From NCBI GenBank assembly GCA_021852225.1, contig JAJZOA010000043.1, positions 1 to 16,788 on the forward strand: a stretch of 16,788 nucleotides of DNA. The letters run 5' to 3'. The DNA is from Planctomycetota bacterium. GTDB taxonomy: Bacteria; Planctomycetota; Phycisphaerae; WQYP01. Shown here one piece after another: positions 6,981 through 13,739 of the stretch (position 1 is its first letter; each line of letters starts with the position of its first letter). The position numbers were made by a program, and so were the translations under genes. The notes beneath the pieces are model-generated. The model had not been told where the DNA came from, searched no databases, and worked only from the letters and a program-made list of their open reading frames with translations.

Positions 6981-7682
6981 ATGGATATTCGGCGCCCCGG
7001 CATTTTCCGATCAATCCCAACGGTACGACTGATTTTGCGGTGGCTCCCAGTATTCCTGGTGGCGGCAACATTAACCGGGTGCGTGCAGCCTTTGCCCATG
7101 AGCGAACCTGTCGCCAAACCAGGGCCGATGCAAATTGATCCTTCCTGGGCGGGCTTCTGGGTGCGACCGGCTGTCAAAAATCGTCCGGCTTTCGGGGCGA
7201 CCATCTATCCCTGGAGTCGCAGGGAATATCTTGTGGCCGTTTACGTCGGACCGAAATCTTATGGACTTTTCAAGGCCTGGCCGGTAAAAATCGCCGGACA
7301 CAACTACCTGCAATGCCAGTGGTTCAATCCCCACCTTTTATTCACACCGGCAGAAAAAGCCGTCGGTGTGAAGAAAATAAACAAAATGAAGCCCGGCTAT
7401 TATAAATCACTGTTTCTGAACATGATCAAAACATCTGGCCACGGGTTTATCCACTGGTATGAAATTGTTCAGATAAAACGGCAGGGACAATCCCTTGTGG
7501 TCCATCCATTCATTGGGCCGCTCGGCAAGAAAGTGAAGGCGGGATTACCGCCTGGCGGATTCGCGAATGCCAAAGCCATTCGAGCATTTGTCGCGTCCAA
7601 AAAGGGGCAGAGGTTAATCCGGCAGCGGACCTGGATTTTTCAACGCACCGGACGCAAGGCTTTCCAGAAGATATTGCACTAA
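6981..7682 (+). CDS. Predicted lipoprotein, unknown function
   Basis: 233 residues from the ATG at 6981, with a strong AAGGAG (6969-6974) ahead. It has a type II (lipoprotein) signal: basic N-region, hydrophobic stretch WLPVFLVAATLTGC and a lipobox Cys at 34. The mature protein is rich in aromatic and basic residues (for example SWAGFWVRP, YVGPKSYGLFKAWPVK, FIHWYEIVQIKRQG) and ends in the basic RTGRKAFQKILH. No enzymatic motif is recognised. It is probably anchored to a membrane facing the periplasm. It follows the three small membrane proteins in the same direction with a 95-bp gap, so it may have its own promoter. No homologue is known to me. Confidence 0.75.
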   Translation: MDIRRPGIFRSIPTVRLILRWLPVFLVAATLTGCVQPLPMSEPVAKPGPMQIDPSWAGFWVRPAVKNRPAFGATIYPWSRREYLVAVYVGPKSYGLFKAWPVKIAGHNYLQCQWFNPHLLFTPAEKAVGVKKINKMKPGYYKSLFLNMIKTSGHGFIHWYEIVQIKRQGQSLVVHPFIGPLGKKVKAGLPPGGFANAKAIRAFVASKKGQRLIRQRTWIFQRTGRKAFQKILH

Positions 7683-8005
7683 AAAGCGGCCCTGCCTGCC
7701 GGAATATCCGCGCCGGGGAAAAGTCCCCATCATTAGCTCCGGCGGCGATAGGATATCCCGCGGGATGAGTGCAAGGCCCATTTAGTTTGGCCGGCTTTTG
7801 CAATTCGCACATCTTTTCCATTCGTGGAATCTGGCGGCATTATTAAAATAATGTTACCCTACTGGCTTGCGGTACGCAGGGTATGGATATCAGCTTTACC
7901 AGGCGATAGATAACCGAATGGCTCGTAATGCAGCAATGCTGCGGCCGGTTATTCACGCTGTAATTTTAGGATTCCCCAAGTATCTGATCTGGAAGGCAAC
8001 TATTC
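7683..8005. other. Gene-free stretch rich in palindromes, upstream of the sugar isomerase gene
   Basis: 323 bp with no supported gene. It holds a GGGGA/TCCCC hairpin (7715-7728, no T-run), a perfect 12-bp palindrome ATCCCGCGGGAT (7755-7766), a perfect 16-bp AT-rich palindrome (7838-7853), and TACCCT (7855-7860) matched by AGGGTA (7878-7883). No clear -35/-10 pair or known riboswitch was recognised. Confidence 0.5.
7838..7853. promoter_or_regulatory. AT-rich 16-bp palindrome, candidate operator
   Basis: CATTATTAAAATAATG reads the same on both strands. It lies about 150 bp ahead of the isomerase start in otherwise GC-rich DNA, so it may bind a dimeric regulator. The regulator is unknown. Confidence 0.35.
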
Positions 8006-9448
8006 ATGTCCACTAATGAAACTCATAATTCACTCCAAATCGGACTTTTTGGCATTGGTCTTGATACCTACTGGCCGCAGTTCCCGGGACTTAAGGAGCG
8101 GCTGGAAGGCTACACAACCCGCGTGGCGACGCGGCTTTCACGACCGGGGGTAGGTGTAGTGAACCTGGGCCTGATTGATACGCCGCAAAAAGCCATGCAA
8201 GCCGGACATGATTTACGCCGGGCGGATGTGGATATTATATTTTTGTATGTTTCGACCTACGCTCTGTCTTCCACAGTTTTGCCGGTGGTGCGCCGTGCCA
8301 AAGCGCCCGTAATTATTCTGAATCTGACACCCGCTCCGGCGATCAATTATGCTGCGTTTAATGCACAAACCGACCGCACTCGCATGACTGGCGAATGGCT
8401 CGGATTCTGCCAGGCCTGCCCGGTGCCAGAAATAGCTAACGTGTTTAACCGATGCCGCATTCCGTTTCACCAGATTACCGGCATGCTGGAAAATGACCCC
8501 GCCGTCTGGACCGAAGTGGACCAGTGGCTGGCCGCGGCAAAGGCCGCCTATGTCATGGAACACAACCGTCTGGGCGTGATGGGGCATTATTACGGCGGCA
8601 TGCTGGATATTTACACCGATCTAACCCGCCAGTGCGCTTATTTCGGCGGTCACATTGAAATGCTGGAGGTGGATGAACTTTCCGCCCGCCGCCAGAAAAT
8701 ATCCGATGCGGTCGTGCAGAATCGGATTGCCCATTTTCAGGATGTGCTGGACGTTCAAGCGGATTGCCCGCAGGCGGAACTCGCCGAAGCAGCCCGCACT
8801 TCCGTGGCGCTGGACCAGATGGTGGAGGCACATGGAATCGGATCCTTGGCATACTACCACATGGGCACGGGCAACCAAGCCAACGAACTTAGCGTGCGAA
8901 CGATTATTCTGGCCAGCAGCCTGCTGACCGCTCGCGGCATTCCAGTGGCTGGCGAAATGGAAATAAAGAATGTCCAAGCCATGAAGATTATGGATTCGCT
9001 TGGTGCCGGTGGATCCTTCACCGAATATTACGCCGTGGATTTCAATGATGATGTGGTGCTGATGGGGCACGACGGCCCCGGCCACATTGCCATCGCACAG
9101 GGCAAAACCCGGGTGCGGCCGCTGGGCGTTTATCATGGCAAGGTGGGGCATGGCCTTTCGGTGGAAATGTCCGTGCGGCATGGCCCTGTCACACTGCTTT
9201 CCGTGGTCGAAACAGGCAGCGGAACCGTGGAGTTGCTGTACGCCCATGGCGAATCGGTTCCCGGTCCAATTCTGGAAATTGGCAACACCAATAGCCGCTA
9301 CCGATTCAGCATCGGTGCCCGGGCTTTCATGAATAACTGGAATTCCCAAGGTCCGGCGCACCATTGCGCCGTGGGGCTGGGACATATCGGACCCGTGCTG
9401 GAAAAGCTGGCCCAGCTTTTGAATATGAAATGCCACAAGGTCTGCTGA
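8006..9448 (+). CDS. L-arabinose/L-fucose isomerase-like sugar isomerase
   Basis: 480 residues, close to the length of AraA-type isomerases (about 500). These enzymes interconvert aldoses and ketoses using a divalent metal held by two Glu and two His. Candidate ligands here are E317 or E319 (GEMEIKN), E340 (GSFTEYYAV), H355 or H360 (GHDGPGH) and H452 or H453 (GPAHHCAVGLGH), with order and spacing like E306/E333/H350/H450 of E. coli AraA. The N-terminal half (IGLFGIGLDTYWPQF..., then VDIIFLYVSTYALSS and PVIILNLTPAP) forms the expected Rossmann-like domains. No kinase, epimerase or transporter is adjacent, so the substrate is unknown; this is a divergent family member rather than a safe araA. 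The ATG at 8006 has AAGG about 9 nt ahead. The upstream region is long and rich in palindromes, suggesting its own regulation. It converges with the next gene, leaving 23 bp. Confidence 0.8.
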   Translation: MSTNETHNSLQIGLFGIGLDTYWPQFPGLKERLEGYTTRVATRLSRPGVGVVNLGLIDTPQKAMQAGHDLRRADVDIIFLYVSTYALSSTVLPVVRRAKAPVIILNLTPAPAINYAAFNAQTDRTRMTGEWLGFCQACPVPEIANVFNRCRIPFHQITGMLENDPAVWTEVDQWLAAAKAAYVMEHNRLGVMGHYYGGMLDIYTDLTRQCAYFGGHIEMLEVDELSARRQKISDAVVQNRIAHFQDVLDVQADCPQAELAEAARTSVALDQMVEAHGIGSLAYYHMGTGNQANELSVRTIILASSLLTARGIPVAGEMEIKNVQAMKIMDSLGAGGSFTEYYAVDFNDDVVLMGHDGPGHIAIAQGKTRVRPLGVYHGKVGHGLSVEMSVRHGPVTLLSVVETGSGTVELLYAHGESVPGPILEIGNTNSRYRFSIGARAFMNNWNSQGPAHHCAVGLGHIGPVLEKLAQLLNMKCHKVC

Positions 9449-9471
9449 TAACTGTGCGGCCGATGACCTGG

Positions 9472-11361
9472 TCAATGGCCCGCGCTGGCCAGCCGGTCGG
9501 CGGAAGGACCGCCTTTGGGCAGCAATTCCACAATATCCCATTGCCGCATCAATTGCCGCCGCAGTCGCATTTGTTTCAACCGTGCCATCAGCCGCGGGTT
9601 AAGCGCGGCCCAGCGGCCGCGGAACATACGGTGCGGCCGCGATTGTCCGGACTGGTCAATCACACCGATGGATCGCACCTGCAGAAATGCCGCCGAGGGC
9701 ATGATACGCCTCATTTGCATCGGTGATGCCAGCATGACCACCAGCCTGCCATCGCGCCAGGCTTTCTGAACGATTTTTAATTCGATCTGACGAAGCCGGT
9801 ACGCGGGATCAGGAACAAATGCATTCCGGGCGGCCCGTTGACTAAGCAAATGCCGGTATTCGATGGCCCTCATTTTCTGCAATCCACTCGGACCGCTGCG
9901 GGCGGACAGAAAAGTCATGCGGTCGGCCATTCCGGGCATAAACAGACTGGTGTCAAACAATTGAAATCCGCCCACGGAATTCAGATAGTTGCACACATTG
10001 GTCGGCGCAAACACCACGCTTCCGGGCTTGAGATTTTTCCGTAGAACATCGCGCGTTTGCAGCAGGGAAATTTTCACCGCTTTGGCCGCCAGCAGCCGCG
10101 GCATCATGACATGAAACGAAAATCCGGCAGCCAGCATGACGAACCCGCCGATAGCCAGCGCGCGCAGCCACCGTTGAGGCTTCAGCAATTCGCTGATGGT
10201 CCACAAAGCCACCAGAATAAGCGCGGGAAAAGTGTCTAGAAAAAACCGCAGATACCCCACGGTGTCATCGCGTGCGGGTGCCCAGTAATACAGCGCATAG
10301 ACCAGTGTGGTAGGCAAAACCCAAAGAAGTACGACCAGGCCGAAACGTCGATAAACCAGCGGCAGTTTGCACAGGCCGATCATGGCCATGGGAAAAAGCA
10401 GAAACAGACCCAGATTTTGAAATTGTTCAATCACCGTCAGCCAGTTGCCCTGGCGCGAAGCAAACAGATGGGCACCGGAAATAAGGTATTGGACTGAAAA
10501 GCCGGTCTGTTCCCGGCAGAACCAGTAGCCTGTACGCCATGGCTCGCCAAACGCATGCCAGTTTATCGCGGCCAGCAGGGCCACCGGCAGCGCAAACCCG
10601 GCCATCGCCATAAGACTGTCGCGCGCAATGCGGGTCTTGGAAAATCTCAGAAATGCCACCGCCAGCAACGGCAGCAGCCAAAGGAATTCGGTGTAGCGCA
10701 TCCAGCAGCAGAAGCCCAGAACAATTCCAGCCATCCATGCCCGCCAGGTGCCGCCCTTTTCCCACCAAACCAGCAATGCCCAGAACCCAAGAACGGTAAA
10801 GCCAAGCGCTGCGCCCTGTGAATTGGAATCATCCGCATAGGTCAATGTAACAGGATTTGTGGCCAGCAGAATCACACCCAGAAGCGACAGGAACGGATCC
10901 AGCAGCCGACGGAACAGAAAGTATCCTCCTATCAGGGCCATGACCGTGCACAGTGGATCCACCAGATACATGGCCGACGGACCACTTATAAACCGCAGCA
11001 GCGCTCCCAATACACCTACTCCGGGAGGATATTTGGCATACATGAATCCTTGTGGCGTTTGTATGATCATGCTGCCGGCGAATTGCAACGGGTTGTGCAG
11101 CCGGAAAGACAATTTCCCATGTGTCGCCACCAGGCGAGCCGTAAGCATATAGCCGTTCTGATCCACACCCGGATTCGCGGATTCATAAAAGGAGGCCAAA
11201 AACAGGCTATATAAAATGGTAAAAATGAGAAGAATGCTCAAAGCGGCCTTTTCGCCGTTGGATTCCCGCGGTGGAAGCCCAGTCTGCAGGCAAACCTGAC
11301 CGGTCGTCACGGCAGTCCCGGACGGCAAAATAGATGGAAGGCTGTCCCCAGATTCCGACAT
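9472..11361 (-). CDS. GT-C type membrane glycosyltransferase (ArnT/PMT-like)
   Basis: 629 residues. A polar N-terminus of about 38 residues precedes a first membrane helix (about 39-58), followed by a loop with VDQNGYMLTARLV (D67), the usual site of the catalytic Asp in GT-C enzymes that use lipid-linked sugars. Around ten hydrophobic segments follow up to about residue 415. YAKYPPGVGVLGALL and the FCCWMRYTEFLWLLP stretch match typical positions in the family. The last 200 or so residues are mostly soluble and basic (LKPGSVVFAPTNVCNYLNSVGGF...), presumably on the periplasmic side. Donor and acceptor are unknown; glycosylation of lipid or protein in the envelope is likely. The ATG at 11361 has an AGGGTGAT upstream on the coding strand. 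No partner genes are adjacent, although a GT4-like glycosyltransferase starts 5 kb away. Confidence 0.82.
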   Translation of the reverse strand: MSESGDSLPSILPSGTAVTTGQVCLQTGLPPRESNGEKAALSILLIFTILYSLFLASFYESANPGVDQNGYMLTARLVATHGKLSFRLHNPLQFAGSMIIQTPQGFMYAKYPPGVGVLGALLRFISGPSAMYLVDPLCTVMALIGGYFLFRRLLDPFLSLLGVILLATNPVTLTYADDSNSQGAALGFTVLGFWALLVWWEKGGTWRAWMAGIVLGFCCWMRYTEFLWLLPLLAVAFLRFSKTRIARDSLMAMAGFALPVALLAAINWHAFGEPWRTGYWFCREQTGFSVQYLISGAHLFASRQGNWLTVIEQFQNLGLFLLFPMAMIGLCKLPLVYRRFGLVVLLWVLPTTLVYALYYWAPARDDTVGYLRFFLDTFPALILVALWTISELLKPQRWLRALAIGGFVMLAAGFSFHVMMPRLLAAKAVKISLLQTRDVLRKNLKPGSVVFAPTNVCNYLNSVGGFQLFDTSLFMPGMADRMTFLSARSGPSGLQKMRAIEYRHLLSQRAARNAFVPDPAYRLRQIELKIVQKAWRDGRLVVMLASPMQMRRIMPSAAFLQVRSIGVIDQSGQSRPHRMFRGRWAALNPRLMARLKQMRLRRQLMRQWDIVELLPKGGPSADRLASAGH

Positions 11362-11561
11362 AACACATCACCCTGCGGGATTCGGACCGCGGTTCGTAAA
11401 AATTGCGTGTGCGGGTGGCACCCTTGGCAATAAACCGCGTACACAGGTCCGTTGCAGGTGTAACGCCTGGATTCGTGATTGGTTGCGCAAAAAAATGAAA
11501 GGATATTGGCATTGGCAGGTTAATATCCGACCGCGATCCGGTCCAATTTGAAATTTAAAGT

Positions 11562-11581
11562 AGCGGACTCCGGTGTCCGCT
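11562..11581. repeat. Perfect 7-bp stem hairpin
   Basis: AGCGGAC (11562-11568), six-base loop TCCGGT, GTCCGCT (11575-11581). No T-run follows, so it is not a standard terminator. It lies midway between the two divergent genes. Confidence 0.45.
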
Positions 11582-11632
11582 GAGACATTGTCTATGAGGC
11601 ATCCGTTTCAAAAAATTTGGCCCAACCACGCC

Positions 11633-11648
11633 GCATGCCGGTGCATGC
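11633..11648. repeat. GCATGC inverted repeat, distal candidate operator
   Basis: GCATGC, CGGT, GCATGC. Its left ten bases, GCATGCCGGT, recur at 11767-11776 inside the sigma gene's promoter, 134 bp away. Confidence 0.4.
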
Positions 11649-11759
11649 AGGGTGCGGTATGGTCTGGACGAATCCCTTTTATATTGAACATATTCACTAT
11701 CGCGTAACTTTTAACATGGTTATCGGCAAAAGTAAATTAAATTTTGCATTTTATTCGCT

Positions 11760-11788
11760 TTACGTGGCATGCCGGTCCGACGTACAAT
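11760..11788 (+). promoter_or_regulatory. Candidate promoter of the sigma factor gene with embedded repeat
   Basis: TTACGT (11760-11765) and TACAAT (11783-11788) with a 17-bp spacer. GCATGCCGGT (11767-11776) sits in the spacer, where a bound repressor would block polymerase. Transcription would start near 11795, giving a leader of about 23 nt before the GTG at 11818. The -35 is weak, the -10 good. Confidence 0.45.
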
Positions 11789-11803
11789 AGTGTGCACAAT
11801 GTA

Positions 11804-11809
11804 AAGGAG
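11804..11809 (+). promoter_or_regulatory. Ribosome binding site that fixes the sigma factor start
   Basis: AAGGAG, 8 nt ahead of the GTG at 11818. The other in-frame GTG at 11809 overlaps this site and so is unlikely to be the start. Confidence 0.7.
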
Positions 11810-11817
11810 TGCCGATA

Positions 11818-13674
11818 GTGAACTGGCTGGATTCACGCATAGATGATCTCGCCCGCCAATTGGCTTACACCCCGGTAACCAAACGCCGGGAACAATTGGC
11901 CAACACACGCGCGCTGCTTTCTGATATAGACCCTGAAGAAGATTACACATGGGAATTTGTCCGCTTTCGCATAACCGGCTATCGCCCGCGTGAAGAAGCT
12001 GACCATCGGCTGGTCGGAAAAGTTCTGCTGGCTGACCTGCCTGCGTTAATTGAATACCTGTCCACCACCATGGACATTCCGGCCAATGAAGCCGCGGAAG
12101 AAGTGCTTTCGCTCCAGCAGGTGACTGCCCGCTTCAAAGTATCCACCAAAACCATTCAGCGGTGGCGCCGCCGAGGGTTAGTGGCCATGCGATATCTGTG
12201 CGCCGATGGCATTCGCCGAATTGGCTTTCTGCCATCTGATGTATCACGTTTTGCCGAAGCCAATCGTGACCGCGTGGCCAATAGCGCCCGGTTTCGGCAA
12301 CTAACCGCCGCAGACAAGGAACAGATTATCCGCCGCGCGCGGCGGCTTTCGGTAAAATGCCACTGCTGTATCAAGGAAATTTCTAAGCGCATTGCGCGAC
12401 ATCTGGGCCGGTCTCCGGAAAGTGTGCGAACGATTCTGCGGGAATTTGACGCCCGGAATCCGGAACAAGCTCTGTTCACCGCGCCGGCCAGCCCGCTGAC
12501 CGAAACCGACCGCCGTATTATTCTGGATTGCGCGGACCGCGGAATTTCCGTTGAATGTATTGCCCGCCGCTATTGCCGCACCCGTCATGCAATTGAGCAG
12601 GTTGTCACGGAAGAAAAAGCCCGGCGCGTCAGGGAAATACCGATTCCGTTTGTAACCAATCAGTTATTTGACATGCCCGATGCGCAGAACATTATTCTGA
12701 ATGTATTGCCCGGGCAGGCACTCAAGGAAGTCGCGACCGCGACCACCGGACCATCTGATGAACTCTGGACGCGTGTTCCGCCGGAAGTGCCCGTATGCGT
12801 GGCCGACGCGTTTGATCAGCCTATTGTGCCCCAGCCGCTGGTGATTGATGCGTTCCGTCGCATGAATTTTCTTAAGGCGATGGCCAGTCGGCTGCAAGCC
12901 CAGTTGGATATTCACAAGGCCAAATGCGATGACCTGAAGCGTATTGAGGACCTGCTGGCGCAGGCCGGTGAAATCCGCAATCAGCTTCTCCAAAGTCACC
13001 TGCGCATGGTGGTGTATGTGGCCCGCCAGCATGTACAATCCAATGAAAACCTTTTTGAACTGATCTCGGACGGCAATTTGTGGCTGATGCGGGCTGTGGA
13101 ATGCTTTGACTTCAGCCGCGGCGTGAAATTCTCTACCTATCTTACCTATGCACTTATGAAGAACTATGCACGCCGCTTCAGCCAGCGTGCCGGCCGGTCG
13201 GATGGCAAACTCGTATTCGCCCAGGACGACCTTTTGGATCAACTGGATACCGGCGAACAAACCAGCGTTTCCGACGCCGTGGACATGCTGATGATGCAGG
13301 GGCGACTGGTCGATGCTCTGGCACAACTGCCGAAACGCGAACGCGACCTCGTCGCCAGTCATTACGGCTTGGAAGCGGGTCAGAGTCCCGCCAGCTTTTC
13401 CATGCTGGCTGAACGCATGGGGGTCACCAAGGCGCGGGTGCGTCAGCTTGAAACCCGCGCGATCCGTCGCCTAAGAAAAATTCTGAACGTCGAAATTCCT
13501 TCCCATCCGCCGATGCCCGCCGGCGAATCGGTCGCCGAACATCATGACGCGGATGAATCCTTGCGTGGAGCGGTATTGGCATCTACCGGTGCAGCCGATA
13601 GTCATGACGCCGATTTCCCCGAAGTGCCCGCCGACCTGACTGACGAAGCCGCCGCACAAATGTTGCCGGACTGA
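11818..13674 (+). CDS. Large sigma-70 family factor with N-terminal helix-turn-helix segments
   Basis: A 618-residue sigma-70-type factor directing RNA polymerase to promoters, starting at GTG 11818. From the N-terminus: about 95 residues of no known family; a MerR/excisionase-like helix-turn-helix (about 97-150, SLQQVTARFKVSTKTIQRWRRRGL); two further helix-turn-helix-like stretches (about 170-211, with ISKRIARHLGRSPESVRTIL, and about 232-275, with ECIARRYCRTRHAIEQVV); a linker; then a region 1.2-like FRRMNFLKAMASRLQ (from 346); region 2 (about 386-455, LLQSHLRMVVYVARQ... and FSTYLTYALMKNYAR); and region 4 (about 504-560, LPKRERDLVASHYGL and ARVRQLETRAIRRLRK). An acidic, Ala-rich tail of about 50 residues follows. 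Region 2.4 lacks the WWIRQAI of RpoD. This resembles large planctomycete sigma factors. No anti-sigma gene is adjacent. A repeated GCATGCCGGT at its promoter hints at self-regulation. Confidence 0.88.
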   Translation: MNWLDSRIDDLARQLAYTPVTKRREQLANTRALLSDIDPEEDYTWEFVRFRITGYRPREEADHRLVGKVLLADLPALIEYLSTTMDIPANEAAEEVLSLQQVTARFKVSTKTIQRWRRRGLVAMRYLCADGIRRIGFLPSDVSRFAEANRDRVANSARFRQLTAADKEQIIRRARRLSVKCHCCIKEISKRIARHLGRSPESVRTILREFDARNPEQALFTAPASPLTETDRRIILDCADRGISVECIARRYCRTRHAIEQVVTEEKARRVREIPIPFVTNQLFDMPDAQNIILNVLPGQALKEVATATTGPSDELWTRVPPEVPVCVADAFDQPIVPQPLVIDAFRRMNFLKAMASRLQAQLDIHKAKCDDLKRIEDLLAQAGEIRNQLLQSHLRMVVYVARQHVQSNENLFELISDGNLWLMRAVECFDFSRGVKFSTYLTYALMKNYARRFSQRAGRSDGKLVFAQDDLLDQLDTGEQTSVSDAVDMLMMQGRLVDALAQLPKRERDLVASHYGLEAGQSPASFSMLAERMGVTKARVRQLETRAIRRLRKILNVEIPSHPPMPAGESVAEHHDADESLRGAVLASTGAADSHDADFPEVPADLTDEAAAQMLPD

Positions 13675-13739
13675 AAAAACGTCTGCCATCGCGGCCGCTG
13701 AACTCGCGCGAGTCCGCCAGGTGTTCGCATTGCCGGTTG

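Larger units (their letters stand above)
11362..11817. other. Divergent intergenic region between the GT-C gene and the sigma factor gene
   Basis: About 456 bp without a convincing gene. It contains a strong hairpin (11562-11581), a GCATGC-based inverted repeat (11633-11648), a second copy of its left part (11767-11776), and a promoter-like pair at 11760-11788. The part from about 11680 to 11760 is notably AT-rich. Confidence 0.55.

Noticed and set aside
7715..7728. GGGGA/TCCCC hairpin after the lipoprotein gene as an intrinsic terminator
   Set aside because: The stem is 5 bp and no T-run follows it.
7854..7990. Possible riboswitch or tRNA-like fold before the isomerase gene
   Set aside because: A few short stems can be drawn, such as GCAGC/GCTGC near 7931, but no known riboswitch core or tRNA layout is present.
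8621..9541. A 306-codon minus-strand open frame opposite the isomerase gene
   Set aside because: It overlaps the isomerase-like gene and the end of the GT-C gene, and its translation is low in recognisable structure.
12664..13362. A 232-codon minus-strand open frame inside the sigma factor gene
   Set aside because: The sigma regions 2 and 4 on the plus strand explain the open antisense frame.
13675..13739. Possible bidirectional terminator between the sigma and photolyase genes, with palindrome ACTCGCGCGAGT (13702-13713)
   Set aside because: The palindrome has no room for a proper loop, and the nearest T-run on the minus strand is about 25 nt away, so a terminator call is not supported.
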